Below are positions 18,264 to 26,817 of a stretch of DNA of 59,384 bases, piece after piece (within the stretch, counting starts at the first letter, position 1; each line of letters begins with the position of its first letter). Source of the DNA: CAYFLR01 sp964343805 (GTDB taxonomy: Bacteria; Bdellovibrionota_B; Oligoflexia; CAYFLR01); the NCBI GenBank assembly GCA_964343805.1, contig CAYFLR010000036.1:1-59384 (forward strand), given 5' to 3'. A program made the translations under genes and the position numbers. A model generated the notes under the pieces. The model was given only the letters and a program-made list of their open reading frames with translations. It was not told the DNA's origin and searched no databases.

Positions 18264-18632
18264 TTACTTTTGGTACTTTTCTTTTATTTGCTCAATAATA
18301 CGGTCACTGGTTAAGGGTTTAACCAGGTAAGCAAGGGGAGAGTAGTTCATCGCTTCCGAGCGCAGCGTTTCATCATCATAACCGGTAAGAAATATGATTT
18401 TACTCTTTGAATTTGATTTTATTTGCTCGGCAATTTGCAATCCTGTCAGCTGCCCAGGCAGATTAATATCTAGGATGACTAAGTTGGGTTCAAAGGTATC
18501 TATTAACTTTAAAGCGCCCAGTCCATCTGAGGCGAGTTCTACCTCAGGAAATCCAGCTTCCATCAGTTCACACTGGAGGGCCATACCTGAAATGGCTTCG
18601 TCTTCAACTATGAGAATTTTAGGTAGTTTCAT
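18264..18632 (-). CDS. single-domain response regulator (CheY-like)
   Basis: A stand-alone receiver of 122 residues with acidic pocket E-D-E, phospho-acceptor D55 (LVILDINLPG), the switch Thr (FLTGYDD) and the late Lys-Pro (YLVKPL). There is no output domain, so it must pass its signal by protein contact or relay. The ATG at 18632 overlaps the kinase gene by 14 nt; AGGAAAG lies upstream. A TTG at 18659 is a possible longer start. It is the last gene of the corrinoid-methyltransferase-kinase operon and almost certainly the kinase's partner. Confidence 0.88.
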   Translation of the reverse strand: MKLPKILIVEDEAISGMALQCELMEAGFPEVELASDGLGALKLIDTFEPNLVILDINLPGQLTGLQIAEQIKSNSKSKIIFLTGYDDETLRSEAMNYSPLAYLVKPLTSDRIIEQIKEKYQK

Positions 18633-19812
18633 TTGTGGGAATTCTTTCCTGATAATCAAGTTCTTTAAATGTGAGTTGAAATCGAGCTCCTGGAGGGGGT
18701 AAAAGTTCTACCTGACCCTGTAATTGCCCCTCAATGAGTCCGCTGATAATTTTCATGCCTAAATACTTAAAGTCCGGCTGGATTTCCTTAAAGGGTAATC
18801 CGGGCCCATTGTCGGCATAGGTTAAGATAAACTCTTGTTGACCCTTTTTTTGCAATTGGATTTTGATCTTGCCTTGGCTTTGATTATTAAAGGCATGCTT
18901 GAAGGTATTGGAGATCAATTCATTGATAATGAGTCCACAAGGAATGGCGGTGTCCATATTAATCGCTGTCTCTTGTTTATCTAGCTTTACTTTTTTACCA
19001 GCTTGGTAACTTTTAAGCAGGTAATGAGCCAGATCTTCGATATAGTCGCTTAATATAACTGAGGTGAGGTTATTGGATTGATAGAGTTTTTGATGGACCA
19101 AGGACATGGTATAGATTCTGTTTTTTAATTCATTGAGAATCAATTTTACTGCGGGGTCGGTGAGATTGAGAGATTGGAGAGTGATAAAACCGTTAATCAC
19201 CTGCATATTGTTTTTGGTTCGATGAAAAACTTCGCGCAGTAAGATCTCTTTCTCTTTGAGTGAGTTTCTTATCTTTTGTTCTGCTTCCTTCCTAATTTCA
19301 ACTTCTTTACTAAGAGTGGTATTGGTTTCTTGCAGATCTTTAGTGCGTTCATCTACTAGGTTTTCTAGATTCTCTTTATGATCTTTGAGTTCGATCACTT
19401 TTCTTACATTGGAAATCGCTAACGCCAGTTGCCCAATAATGCTCATGAAGAGATTAAAAAAGTGGTTTTTTTCATCGGTGGTATTAAATCCATCCACCTC
19501 TAGGATGCCAAAGAGCTCTTGTTTGTATTTAAGTGAGAGAATAAAACCTTGACCCGATGGGCTCCAAGCAAACTCTTTCTGAAAACCTTTTAGTCTATTC
19601 AACACTTCTTGGTGGTCACTGGAAGTAGAATGGACGATTTCAGCTAGATCATTTTGGACTATAATATAAGTGAGGATCTGCGGAGAGCATACAATGGTGA
19701 ACATTTCACAAATCTTAGAAATTAAACTGGTTTCATCATCACAAGCATTAATCTGTTTCAGTAATTCAAATACTAGAGCGTAGTCCGCGGTGAGTTTTTT
19801 ATTATCAGTCAT
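18619..19812 (-). CDS. GAF-domain histidine kinase (HisKA_2 type)
   Basis: A 397-residue soluble kinase. Residues about 1-150 form a GAF-like sensor, followed by a coiled coil (about 150-190) and a HisKA_2 domain with phospho-histidine H197 in EVFHRTKNNMQ. The ATPase domain has the N box INELISNTFKHAF and D-x-G-x-G (DNGPGLP). No membrane segment, so the signal is cytoplasmic. It starts 7 nt after the methyltransferase stop and overlaps the receiver gene. The position suggests that it reads the state of the upstream corrinoid/methyltransferase pair or a small ligand related to it; that link is inferred. Confidence 0.88.
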   Translation of the reverse strand: MTDNKKLTADYALVFELLKQINACDDETSLISKICEMFTIVCSPQILTYIIVQNDLAEIVHSTSSDHQEVLNRLKGFQKEFAWSPSGQGFILSLKYKQELFGILEVDGFNTTDEKNHFFNLFMSIIGQLALAISNVRKVIELKDHKENLENLVDERTKDLQETNTTLSKEVEIRKEAEQKIRNSLKEKEILLREVFHRTKNNMQVINGFITLQSLNLTDPAVKLILNELKNRIYTMSLVHQKLYQSNNLTSVILSDYIEDLAHYLLKSYQAGKKVKLDKQETAINMDTAIPCGLIINELISNTFKHAFNNQSQGKIKIQLQKKGQQEFILTYADNGPGLPFKEIQPDFKYLGMKIISGLIEGQLQGQVELLPPPGARFQLTFKELDYQERIPTNETT

Positions 19813-19819
19813 TTTCGGT

Positions 19820-20854
19820 TTAGTCCAAATTTATTGGATAGGTCCCCCATTTTTTAACCGCTTTGGTGATTGCCAATAACGTTTTTTCTGGAACCTGAAT
19901 CGGTATCTCTCCATGGTTATCAGAAAGAATAAAGCCTCCTCCTGCTGCAGCTGCCTGGATACAGTTTTTAACCTCTAGTTCGGCTTCTTCTTCAGTCCAA
20001 CGTCTCATTTTAATCCCATTTAGGTTCCCAAGTAAAGTGAGTTTTCCCTGTGATTGAGTTTTTAATGTTTTTAAGTCTTCAAAAGTACTCACTCCGACAA
20101 TGGGTGAACTGGTGGTGCTTAAATTATCTAGGATAGTGTTACAAAGACCAGAGGCCATATGAATGGCTGTAGGACCTTTGATTTGTTTTATGACTCTTTG
20201 AGAAATGGGAAGACCGGTTTCTTCATATTTACCTTTAGGTAAAATTGAGGTGGAGGAGACGGGATCAAAATAGGTGATGGCGGTGGCGCCTGCTTCTAGT
20301 TGCGCATTAGCCCAGCTAATTGTAAATTTTTCGTTCATTTTCATCAGATGATGGAAGTCATCTTGGTGCCTAAAAATGAGTTCAATATATTTATCAAATC
20401 CCATCTGCATAACCGGTAAAGAGAAGGGAGACATCACTACACCAATAATTGGAATGTTGCCGGTGGTTTCTTTTTTTAATATGGAAATGCAATCGAGAAC
20501 CTTAAGGAGGGAGGGTGAGTTTTCAATCTTGGGAACTGCCAGGTTTTTGATGTTATCAAGATTTCTAATAATCGGTTCACCAGCTACCGGTGGTGTGTCC
20601 TCACGATAAACAACACCTCCACCAAAGGCTTCGGTCTCAACAGCTGCATAGAAAAATGAGTAGAGACAATCATGCCCATATTTTTCTAGGAGTTTAAGTT
20701 GCCCTTGGGCCACATTCTCTCCCTTGGAGAAATAATCTTTGATTGATAAGCCGAGCTCTTTGGCTCCATGCAGAGTGAGCAAAAGAAATAAAGGGACTCG
20801 ATCAGGCTCTTTGTGGGATAGGGTGGCTAAAACTCTTTCTAAAGAATTCATCAT
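19820..20854 (-). CDS. UroD/MtaA-family corrinoid methyltransferase-like protein
   Basis: A 344-residue protein of the uroporphyrinogen decarboxylase superfamily, closest in style to MtaA/MtbA/CmuA enzymes that move methyl groups between corrinoid proteins and a thiol. It keeps the N-terminal ERVLATLSHKEPDRVP motif. The zinc site differs from MtaA: instead of H-x-C plus a later C it shows H232, C238 (HMASGLC) and H314 in SDNHGEIP where MtaA-type enzymes carry Cys. True UroD is unlikely because the gene sits with a corrinoid protein and has no haem-pathway neighbours. RBS AAGGAGGTG precedes the start, which overlaps the corrinoid gene stop (ATGA). Substrate unknown. Confidence 0.85.
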   Translation of the reverse strand: MMNSLERVLATLSHKEPDRVPLFLLLTLHGAKELGLSIKDYFSKGENVAQGQLKLLEKYGHDCLYSFFYAAVETEAFGGGVVYREDTPPVAGEPIIRNLDNIKNLAVPKIENSPSLLKVLDCISILKKETTGNIPIIGVVMSPFSLPVMQMGFDKYIELIFRHQDDFHHLMKMNEKFTISWANAQLEAGATAITYFDPVSSTSILPKGKYEETGLPISQRVIKQIKGPTAIHMASGLCNTILDNLSTTSSPIVGVSTFEDLKTLKTQSQGKLTLLGNLNGIKMRRWTEEEAELEVKNCIQAAAAGGGFILSDNHGEIPIQVPEKTLLAITKAVKKWGTYPINLD

Positions 20855-21483
20855 TCCACCTCCTTTAAGAGGTTGACCGCATCTGTGGCACTTCGGCCCA
20901 TCCCATCGGCTCCAACCTCTTCCCAGAGCTTTTCATCAAAGTAAAAAGGAGCACCTCCTACGATCACTCGGGTGGGAATTTTTTCCATTTTAATTTTTTT
21001 CATCAGCTCTTTGACTTTTAAAGCGGAAGGGAGAAGGAGGGTTGAGACAAAGAGCATATCAATGGGATTTTCTTTTAATTGTTTAACTATTTCATCAACT
21101 CCTTGGCCTTGCCCTAGGTCTGACACTATATAGCCTGAAGCTTTGAGGCAGTAGGAGACAATCTTAATTCCCAAAATGTGACTATCAAGAAAACAAACTG
21201 TGCCTACCTTTTCACTTCTTAGGCCATCAATCTTATTTTTAGTCATGAGATCATCGACTAACTTTTCACATATTTGAGCGCTTAAGTAGAGTTGAGAGAG
21301 GGCCGCTTCCCCTTTTTCCCATTTATCTCCCACCATGCAGAGAGTGGGAGCAATCAGTTCAGCAATTATTTGTTCTGGGCTGCAGCTTTCTTTAAGGCTT
21401 TCTACAAGAGTGTGAATATTAGCATGATCAATTTCCAGTAAGTACTCCAGCAGTTGGGAGCGTTGGTTTATCAGATCTGTCAT
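20851..21483 (-). CDS. corrinoid (B12-binding) protein, MtaC/MtbC-like
   Basis: A 210-residue protein with the two-part layout of methyltransferase corrinoid proteins: a helical cap (about 1-90, with VGDKWEKGEAALSQ) and a Rossmann-like B12 domain (about 92-208). The lower axial ligand motif DxHxxG is intact: D-S-H102-I-L-G; a later GGAPF binds the nucleotide tail. The cap has SQLYLSAQ where CarH photoreceptors carry Wx9EH, so light sensing is not indicated. It is followed directly by the MtaA-like gene and then by a kinase and receiver. No substrate-specific methyltransferase (MtaB, MttB type) is seen nearby. Confidence 0.9.
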   Translation of the reverse strand: MTDLINQRSQLLEYLLEIDHANIHTLVESLKESCSPEQIIAELIAPTLCMVGDKWEKGEAALSQLYLSAQICEKLVDDLMTKNKIDGLRSEKVGTVCFLDSHILGIKIVSYCLKASGYIVSDLGQGQGVDEIVKQLKENPIDMLFVSTLLLPSALKVKELMKKIKMEKIPTRVIVGGAPFYFDEKLWEEVGADGMGRSATDAVNLLKEVE

Positions 21484-21500
21484 AGTTATTAACTCCTTCC

Positions 21501-23456
21501 TTAATCACAGTCAACATAGTTAAGTAGATAGGTTTTATGGGAAGACCATCCTCTTTTTTGTTTGAGTTTGATTTCCTCCGTTGGCAGGTTGTCATTGATA
21601 CTGCAGTTATGTAACTTTTTTAAGAAAGCGGGGTCGAGTTTTCCGGTGGAAAGTTCGGTTCCTTGAGGGTAGCTCCAGATAAAGTCGGGCGCATCTACTC
21701 GAGATTTCCATTCTAGCGGGGAGAGCTTCTCACCAATTAGGTGGTGGAGATTCTTTAAAAGAGCTTCTCCTGACAGGGGAGTGATTCCTTCATCAAATGC
21801 GGCATACTTATCTCGATGCATTGGGATATAGCTGTTTGGAAGATTACCTTGTAAAACATAACCATGCCACTCACCACCAATAATTTCCTCTTTCTCATTG
21901 AGATCGAGGGTGTAATGGTAGATTTTATAATTAAGAGAATCGTCTTCTACTGTTGGTGCTATAAAGGGTCCATTTTCCACGGCATACACCATTCGAGTAT
22001 ACACATCTACAATGTGAGTGGTTCCCTTCGCACGCCAGTATGAATAGGGGTCTTTTAAATTGCCGACTTTGAGAGGTGTTTTTTCACCAATTTTAGAGTC
22101 ATATCGAAAGATGGCGTGATTCCATACCTGATCATCTCGGGTCACATCCAAAACGAAACTTAGAGGGGCTTGCTCTTTCTTACCTGCCGGGGATAGAAAT
22201 TTTGCTAAGATTACATGGAAAGCTCCGGCATTGAGATCTCTGCAATCCTTTTGATACTTAAAGTGAGTATAATTTTGCAGCACACGAGCCGCTTGGGTGG
22301 TTTTGGTGATTTTGTGTTTTAAAACATCAAACAAAATAGCTTTCTCTCTCTCTTCTACAAAAGAAATACTATCCGATTTTGGTCTACAGATGTTATCTGC
22401 TTGCATCTGACACCCTATGAGATCAGGTTGATTGGCTGAAGCCACCAGGCGATCTTTTCGTAATTCTCCGTTTACCTTTTTCGTTGTAAAAATATTTACT
22501 CCAATGACTCCCTCTTTTTGATCCACATAGTGGGTGGCTTGCATCCAGTATTTTTTCGAAAAGGGATAGGAGGGGCCAAATTGAAAAATAATATCTAGCC
22601 CGGTAGAGCCCAGCTCACTGTGCCCTTGCCAGTTGTTGTGAATGATTTTGATAGGTTTACTATGAGAGAATTGACCATCTTGGGTGTATCCTAAATAACC
22701 ATCAACGATCCGTCCTCTTTTATCACGTTGGAGCTTTTTATCAGTCAGAGAGCATCTCGACCCTAGAAAACTCACTTGCTTGTTCATCTGATTATCAGCA
22801 GCTGCCTTAGTTAATAGACCTCGAATATCTCCTGGCGTAAAAAATACCTGATTCCCGGTGGGGCTTTTAAAACGGACGCCATATTTAGGAGGTTCAAAGA
22901 GGAAGGAGGCGGGAGCCCAACCATGACAGTGCCCCATCCATCCCCAAGGGATTTCATTTTCTTCATAATATTTATAATTTTCAGCGTAGCTGGCCCATTC
23001 TCTGCGGGTAAGACCGTAGGAACTATCCCCTCGCGCTATATCATACTTTTCAGCTGGAGAGAGGTAGAGGCTGCTCTGCCAACTTCCTTCCATTGCCTTG
23101 GCTTCATCCACCGCTGTTTTTATGATCTTCTCTGCTTTTTCTAAATATTTATCATCATCAAAGGGGGGAAATTTCTTATGTAATGCGGTTGCTTTGGATG
23201 AGTCAATCCATCGTACGGCCATACCGGCCTCATTTAATGGCCAATAGGTATCCGCCCAAGGACGTTTAGGAAGAGCGCCAAAGGTTGCGCTTTTCTGTTT
23301 AATATCTTTTAAATGCAGAGTCTCTTTGACTCCAAAAAGTGAAGGGGCATTTACTTGGTCAAACTCTTCTTGAATCTGGCTATCACTATCTCTTTTCTTA
23401 CAGCTTAAGAGAGAGGTGAAAAACAAAATTATGAAAATTAAACTCATGCTCTTCAT
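21501..23456 (-). CDS. lipoprotein with transglutaminase (elicitor-like) domain
   Basis: A 651-residue lipoprotein: signal peptide and lipobox SLLS-C, Lys at +2. The central core resembles the transglutaminase-elicitor family: the WMGHCHGWAPAS motif supplies a candidate nucleophile C177, and the VWNHAIFRYD segment supplies H447 and a nearby acid. Such enzymes cross-link or deamidate Gln side chains; an envelope-exposed copy could cross-link surface proteins or act on prey or host proteins. AGGAG precedes the ATG. It ends only 17 nt before the corrinoid gene, so it may lead that operon, though a link in function is not evident. The assignment rests on motif memory, so moderate certainty. Confidence 0.7.
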   Translation of the reverse strand: MKSMSLIFIILFFTSLLSCKKRDSDSQIQEEFDQVNAPSLFGVKETLHLKDIKQKSATFGALPKRPWADTYWPLNEAGMAVRWIDSSKATALHKKFPPFDDDKYLEKAEKIIKTAVDEAKAMEGSWQSSLYLSPAEKYDIARGDSSYGLTRREWASYAENYKYYEENEIPWGWMGHCHGWAPASFLFEPPKYGVRFKSPTGNQVFFTPGDIRGLLTKAAADNQMNKQVSFLGSRCSLTDKKLQRDKRGRIVDGYLGYTQDGQFSHSKPIKIIHNNWQGHSELGSTGLDIIFQFGPSYPFSKKYWMQATHYVDQKEGVIGVNIFTTKKVNGELRKDRLVASANQPDLIGCQMQADNICRPKSDSISFVEEREKAILFDVLKHKITKTTQAARVLQNYTHFKYQKDCRDLNAGAFHVILAKFLSPAGKKEQAPLSFVLDVTRDDQVWNHAIFRYDSKIGEKTPLKVGNLKDPYSYWRAKGTTHIVDVYTRMVYAVENGPFIAPTVEDDSLNYKIYHYTLDLNEKEEIIGGEWHGYVLQGNLPNSYIPMHRDKYAAFDEGITPLSGEALLKNLHHLIGEKLSPLEWKSRVDAPDFIWSYPQGTELSTGKLDPAFLKKLHNCSINDNLPTEEIKLKQKRGWSSHKTYLLNYVDCD

Positions 23457-23705
23457 AGGGACTCCTGTTTTTATAGATTCGTTTTCATATTATAAAGAAT
23501 TACAAAGGAGCCGTAAATACCCCCAAAATTAGGAGTGTCACTAAATTAGTCACTTTAATCGTTTTTAAGCGATCGAATTTATCTAGTTTATTAAAAAATG
23601 TAATACTTACAGGGAAGTAGCTGGGTTTGATCTAGAAGGGCGCTTTGGCATTTATTTTGCATTTATGACCCTGAGGAAGTTTCTTGATGAAAATGGGAGA
23701 AATTT

Positions 23706-24509
23706 ATGAGCAAGCTTTCAAAAATAGGTGTTTTATTTATAATCTTAATAATTACCTCCTGTGGTAAGCCGAGTTCTCTGGAAAAAAGCTCCCTTAACGA
23801 GGCAAATTCTTCTTCTTTTAAACCAGAGGGCATTCTTCTTATTGTCCATGCATCCAATTATTACGATTACCATCGGGTCAGTCAATCTGGGATAAGCCAG
23901 TTGGTTGCCCTGTGGGAAAAGGCAAAATTGCCCATTTACCATCTGGAAGATCCGCGTTTTGAAGCGAATTCCAACTTTATTTCTAAGGCGGCTCATCATT
24001 TCGTAGAGGAGTCCTATAATGGAGAGCATGATATTGTGCCAATCGGGAACTCTGTTACGGTGGTGGGAGGATACTACCATGATTGCTTAACTCATGCGTT
24101 GGCCCACCTCATGCTGAATTGGAAGAAAAATAATAAAGAAGGAAGTCAGTTGACATTCAATCTATACACTCCCGGGATTTATGTAAGAAAAAATCATTCT
24201 AATGGGACTTATGGACGAGTGCCGGGAGTGGATTATAGTCAGAGAGGTGAACTTACCTTAGAACGTCTCTTACCAACTGCCATAGCCAATGAGGATATTT
24301 GGAGTATGTTTTATGGTCATTCTTATGAATATGGTGTTGAAGATGAGGAAGAAAATGGGGTGCTTCGAGGCTTTTATGAAGAGCATTTGGATACCTTTGT
24401 AAGTACGAAAAATCATAACTTAATTATTCGAACTCCCACCTCTTTGTTGGCAACTTTTGGAAACCCCAATAAACCAAAGGTCGTATTGAATCTTTTTAAT
24501 AAATTTTGA
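23706..24509 (+). CDS. lipoprotein of unknown function
   Basis: A 267-residue lipoprotein with lipobox IITS-C, Gly at +2, and GGGAGAA before the ATG. The mature part has a strand-helix alternation (GILLIVHASN, VTVVGGYYHDCLTHAL) like an alpha/beta hydrolase-type or isochorismatase-type fold, with a Cys in the second motif, but I cannot name a family. Divergent from the transglutaminase gene; a long hairpin lies 24 nt beyond its stop. Confidence 0.65.
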   Translation: MSKLSKIGVLFIILIITSCGKPSSLEKSSLNEANSSSFKPEGILLIVHASNYYDYHRVSQSGISQLVALWEKAKLPIYHLEDPRFEANSNFISKAAHHFVEESYNGEHDIVPIGNSVTVVGGYYHDCLTHALAHLMLNWKKNNKEGSQLTFNLYTPGIYVRKNHSNGTYGRVPGVDYSQRGELTLERLLPTAIANEDIWSMFYGHSYEYGVEDEEENGVLRGFYEEHLDTFVSTKNHNLIIRTPTSLLATFGNPNKPKVVLNLFNKF

Positions 24510-24532
24510 GATATGGAGATAGGAAGTCAAGA

Positions 24533-24607
24533 GCTTTTCTCTTTTATTTACTTAGTCACTTTTTCAACCTAATATGTTAAAAAGTGAGTCAGGTTTTAGA
24601 GAAAAGC
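24533..24607. repeat. 75-nt imperfect hairpin after the 23706-24509 gene
   Basis: Perfect 10-bp outer arms (GCTTTTCTCT at 24533-24542 and its complement at 24598-24607) enclose a second pair, TCACTTTTTCAAC against GTTAAAAAGTGA, with one bulge. It could terminate the upstream gene in either direction or be the relic of a small palindromic element. There is no U-run directly after the outer arm. Confidence 0.5.
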
Positions 24608-24640
24608 ATCGTTAATTAAGCTTTTAACCGTTTTGCATAA

Positions 24641-24681
24641 TAATTAAGCAATATATAATTATAAAATTTGCTTAATAATTA
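24641..24681. promoter_or_regulatory. inverted repeat upstream of the 24708 gene
   Basis: TAATTAAGCAA at 24641-24651 faces TTGCTTAATAATTA at 24668-24681 with a 16-nt AT-rich middle. It lies 26 nt before the TTG start of the next gene, where an operator or promoter would be. Confidence 0.35.
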
Positions 24682-24707
24682 GTTAGATACCCTTTGAAAG
24701 GTCACTT

Positions 24708-25453
24708 TTGAAAAACTCTATTATTACCCTCCTTTTGTATACCCTTTTCTTGGCTAGCTTTTGCCTCTTCTATAAGGATCTAATTATTTACCAAGCCCCC
24801 TTTAATGAACAGAGCAGTCCTTATTATAATCATATTGACAGTTATAAAAAGGCACGGTTTTTGGTTAAACCTATTCTTTCTCTTACTGATCAACGGATTC
24901 TCTCTAACAGTATGAATGAAGTCGGTCAGTTTTTGAGCGCCCATCAAAATATCACAACTCATAGTCAGGTTTTAGACTGTACTTTAAAGCTTACAACCAG
25001 TATCAATAGCTGTGCAGCTCATCAGTCTTGCTTTTGGCATAGAGTATTAGGTTGGCTTCGTCAAAATGGTCATGCCAGCTTGATTTCAAAGTACCGTTTA
25101 GATCTTGGAACATCCTACATCAGTACCAGTGAATTTGAAGTCTTCCTACATGAATTGGGAATGATCGGGGTCNNNNNNNNNNTTGGTTTTTTCCGGGCCT
25201 TGCTTACACCAAATTTGACCAGATGAATTTCTTTAGGGTGAATCAAAGTGATACCCGTAAAAAGGCTGTGATCTATGTTTTTCCGGGCTTAGATGACATC
25301 AATCGGCTTCAGTTTTCATTTCCTTCATCTCGGAATCTAAATAGAGGAACCTATCGTTTTATTTTTGGGTGGGGACGTAGGAAGAAAGCGACTCGTTGGT
25401 TTCCTTTGGGGCATGCCTATCATGTCTGGGGAGCTCTCTTTAAGGTAAATTAG
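24708..25453 (+). CDS. exported or membrane-anchored protein of unknown function, with assembly gap
   Basis: One gene broken by the 10-N gap at 25173-25182; after the gap the frame continues with WFFPGLAYTKFDQ and runs to 25453. The start is TTG with GAAAGGT 5 nt upstream. An N-terminal hydrophobic helix (about 4-22) acts as signal or anchor. Four cysteines lie at about 90-110 (DCTLKL, NSCAAHQSCFW). No family recognised. It ends 2 nt from the convergent stop of the next gene. Confidence 0.65.
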
Positions 25454-25455
25454 AA

Positions 25456-26055
25456 CTATTGTCCATAACCGATAGCCAGTCTGATGCTAAAACCCGCTTC
25501 CAAGGTTTCTTTAATTTCTGAAAAGTACCATTTGGAATTCAGTCCGAATCCGATATCAAAAGTGAAGTCATTCCGAAAATATCTGATAATACCTGTTATT
25601 ATAGCTAACTCAAGCACTGAAACCCTTTTTCCCGGATCCTGGCCACCGAACTTTTCAAATTCGAGCCCTTTTTTGAAAGAGAGCAGGGGGAGAACATACA
25701 AATTGGAATCTCTTAAAAAGAACTTTTTCTCTTCTTCTGGCTCCCAATAAAAGCGTGGGTAAACACTGATAGCATTAACTTCCACAATCCGGCGATTTTG
25801 AACCCGAGTTCGTTCAACCCCAAATAGGAATCCTAGAGCAAAAGTTTTTGAAGTGAGAAATTCAAAGTTAGCATCAATTTTTAACCAGCTAGCTTCTCCT
25901 ACATTGAGCTGAAGATTCCATGTTCGATTCATAAAACCTTTATAGCCAACTTCCTTGGTTTTAGAAGGTGCTGGGTTTTTTTTTGCATGGAGAATAGAAA
26001 ATGATAGCACGACTCCAAATAGCAACTTTACAATAGAATTTATGAAAAATTTCAA
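25456..26055 (-). CDS. exported protein, possible outer-membrane beta-barrel
   Basis: The start is taken as the TTG at 26055 because TAGGAG lies 5 nt upstream and it places a signal peptide (FGVVLSFSILHA) at the N-terminus. The mature protein alternates charged and hydrophobic residues in strand-like stretches (ALGFLFGVERTRV, FTFDIGFGLNSKWYF) and ends in SIRLAIGYGQ. A barrel is likely, function unknown. Confidence 0.6.
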   Translation of the reverse strand: MKFFINSIVKLLFGVVLSFSILHAKKNPAPSKTKEVGYKGFMNRTWNLQLNVGEASWLKIDANFEFLTSKTFALGFLFGVERTRVQNRRIVEVNAISVYPRFYWEPEEEKKFFLRDSNLYVLPLLSFKKGLEFEKFGGQDPGKRVSVLELAIITGIIRYFRNDFTFDIGFGLNSKWYFSEIKETLEAGFSIRLAIGYGQ

Positions 26056-26133
26056 GGCAACTCCTAGGGTATTGGCTTTGGAACAGTATACCATATAGAG
26101 TCAAACAGGACAGTTATGTAAGCGGATCATTTA

Positions 26134-26661
26134 TTAAAAATTGACGGAAATAGCAAAGGCAATTTCATCAGGATCATCCATGGCTTCTTGATAGATGGTG
26201 GTGTAGGAAGGGGAGTAGGAGCTTTTCGCCTTTACTAATAATTCAGCCCAGTGGTAGTTTTGATTTTTTAGTGAAATATGAATGGTGCTTACTTTCGTTT
26301 TCCCTTCATTGGCACTTGAAAACGTTTTACGAATTCTAACCTTTCTNNNNNNNNNNCTAATGTGCTGCCCCATTTCATCATAATGGTTTGAAGCAATGGC
26401 ATCATAATGATGGTTACCTACTTGCCAGAAATCAAACTTAACCACCTCTTGTTCGTTAAAGAGGTGTTGGTATTTAGAATTGAGCATTACAAATTTTTGA
26501 CTCTCTGGACTTAATTGATGATCAAATTGTGTGTTGAGCACCACATTGTTGATATTACCTGGGGTTCGAAAGGATGCTAATTCGGATTTGGCAGGGACAT
26601 AATCATCACCACAGGCTGTAAGACCGATATAAGCTATCAAAAGTATTATATATTTAATCAT
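26134..26661 (-). CDS. small lipoprotein of unknown function, with assembly gap
   Basis: Signal peptide with lipobox IGLTA-C, Gly at +2. A 10-N gap (26347-26356) falls in the middle; the frame is the same on both sides in the given numbering. The protein has no recognisable motif. The 156 nt upstream are AT-rich and contain a 22-N gap (26773-26794). Confidence 0.6.
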   Translation of the reverse strand: MIKYIILLIAYIGLTACGDDYVPAKSELASFRTPGNINNVVLNTQFDHQLSPESQKFVMLNSKYQHLFNEQEVVKFDFWQVGNHHYDAIASNHYDEMGQHIXXXXRKVRIRKTFSSANEGKTKVSTIHISLKNQNYHWAELLVKAKSSYSPSYTTIYQEAMDDPDEIAFAISVNF

Positions 26662-26817
26662 TATGACCTCGTCTTGCTCTAATTAATTATTATACTATAT
26701 TATAATATAATTATTTTCTACTATTTTATTAATTTATATCGTCAATAAGTAATTATTATTTAGAAAAAAGTGNNNNNNNNNNNNNNNNNNNNNNTTTTAG
26801 GAGGTACATGAATGGGA

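Noticed and set aside
20851..21483. CarH-type light-sensing B12 protein
   Set aside because: The Wx9EH motif of CarH is absent and there is no DNA-binding domain.
21484..23705. A cobalamin riboswitch before the corrinoid operon
   Set aside because: No B12-box or the usual stem arrangement was found in 23457-23705 or before 21501.
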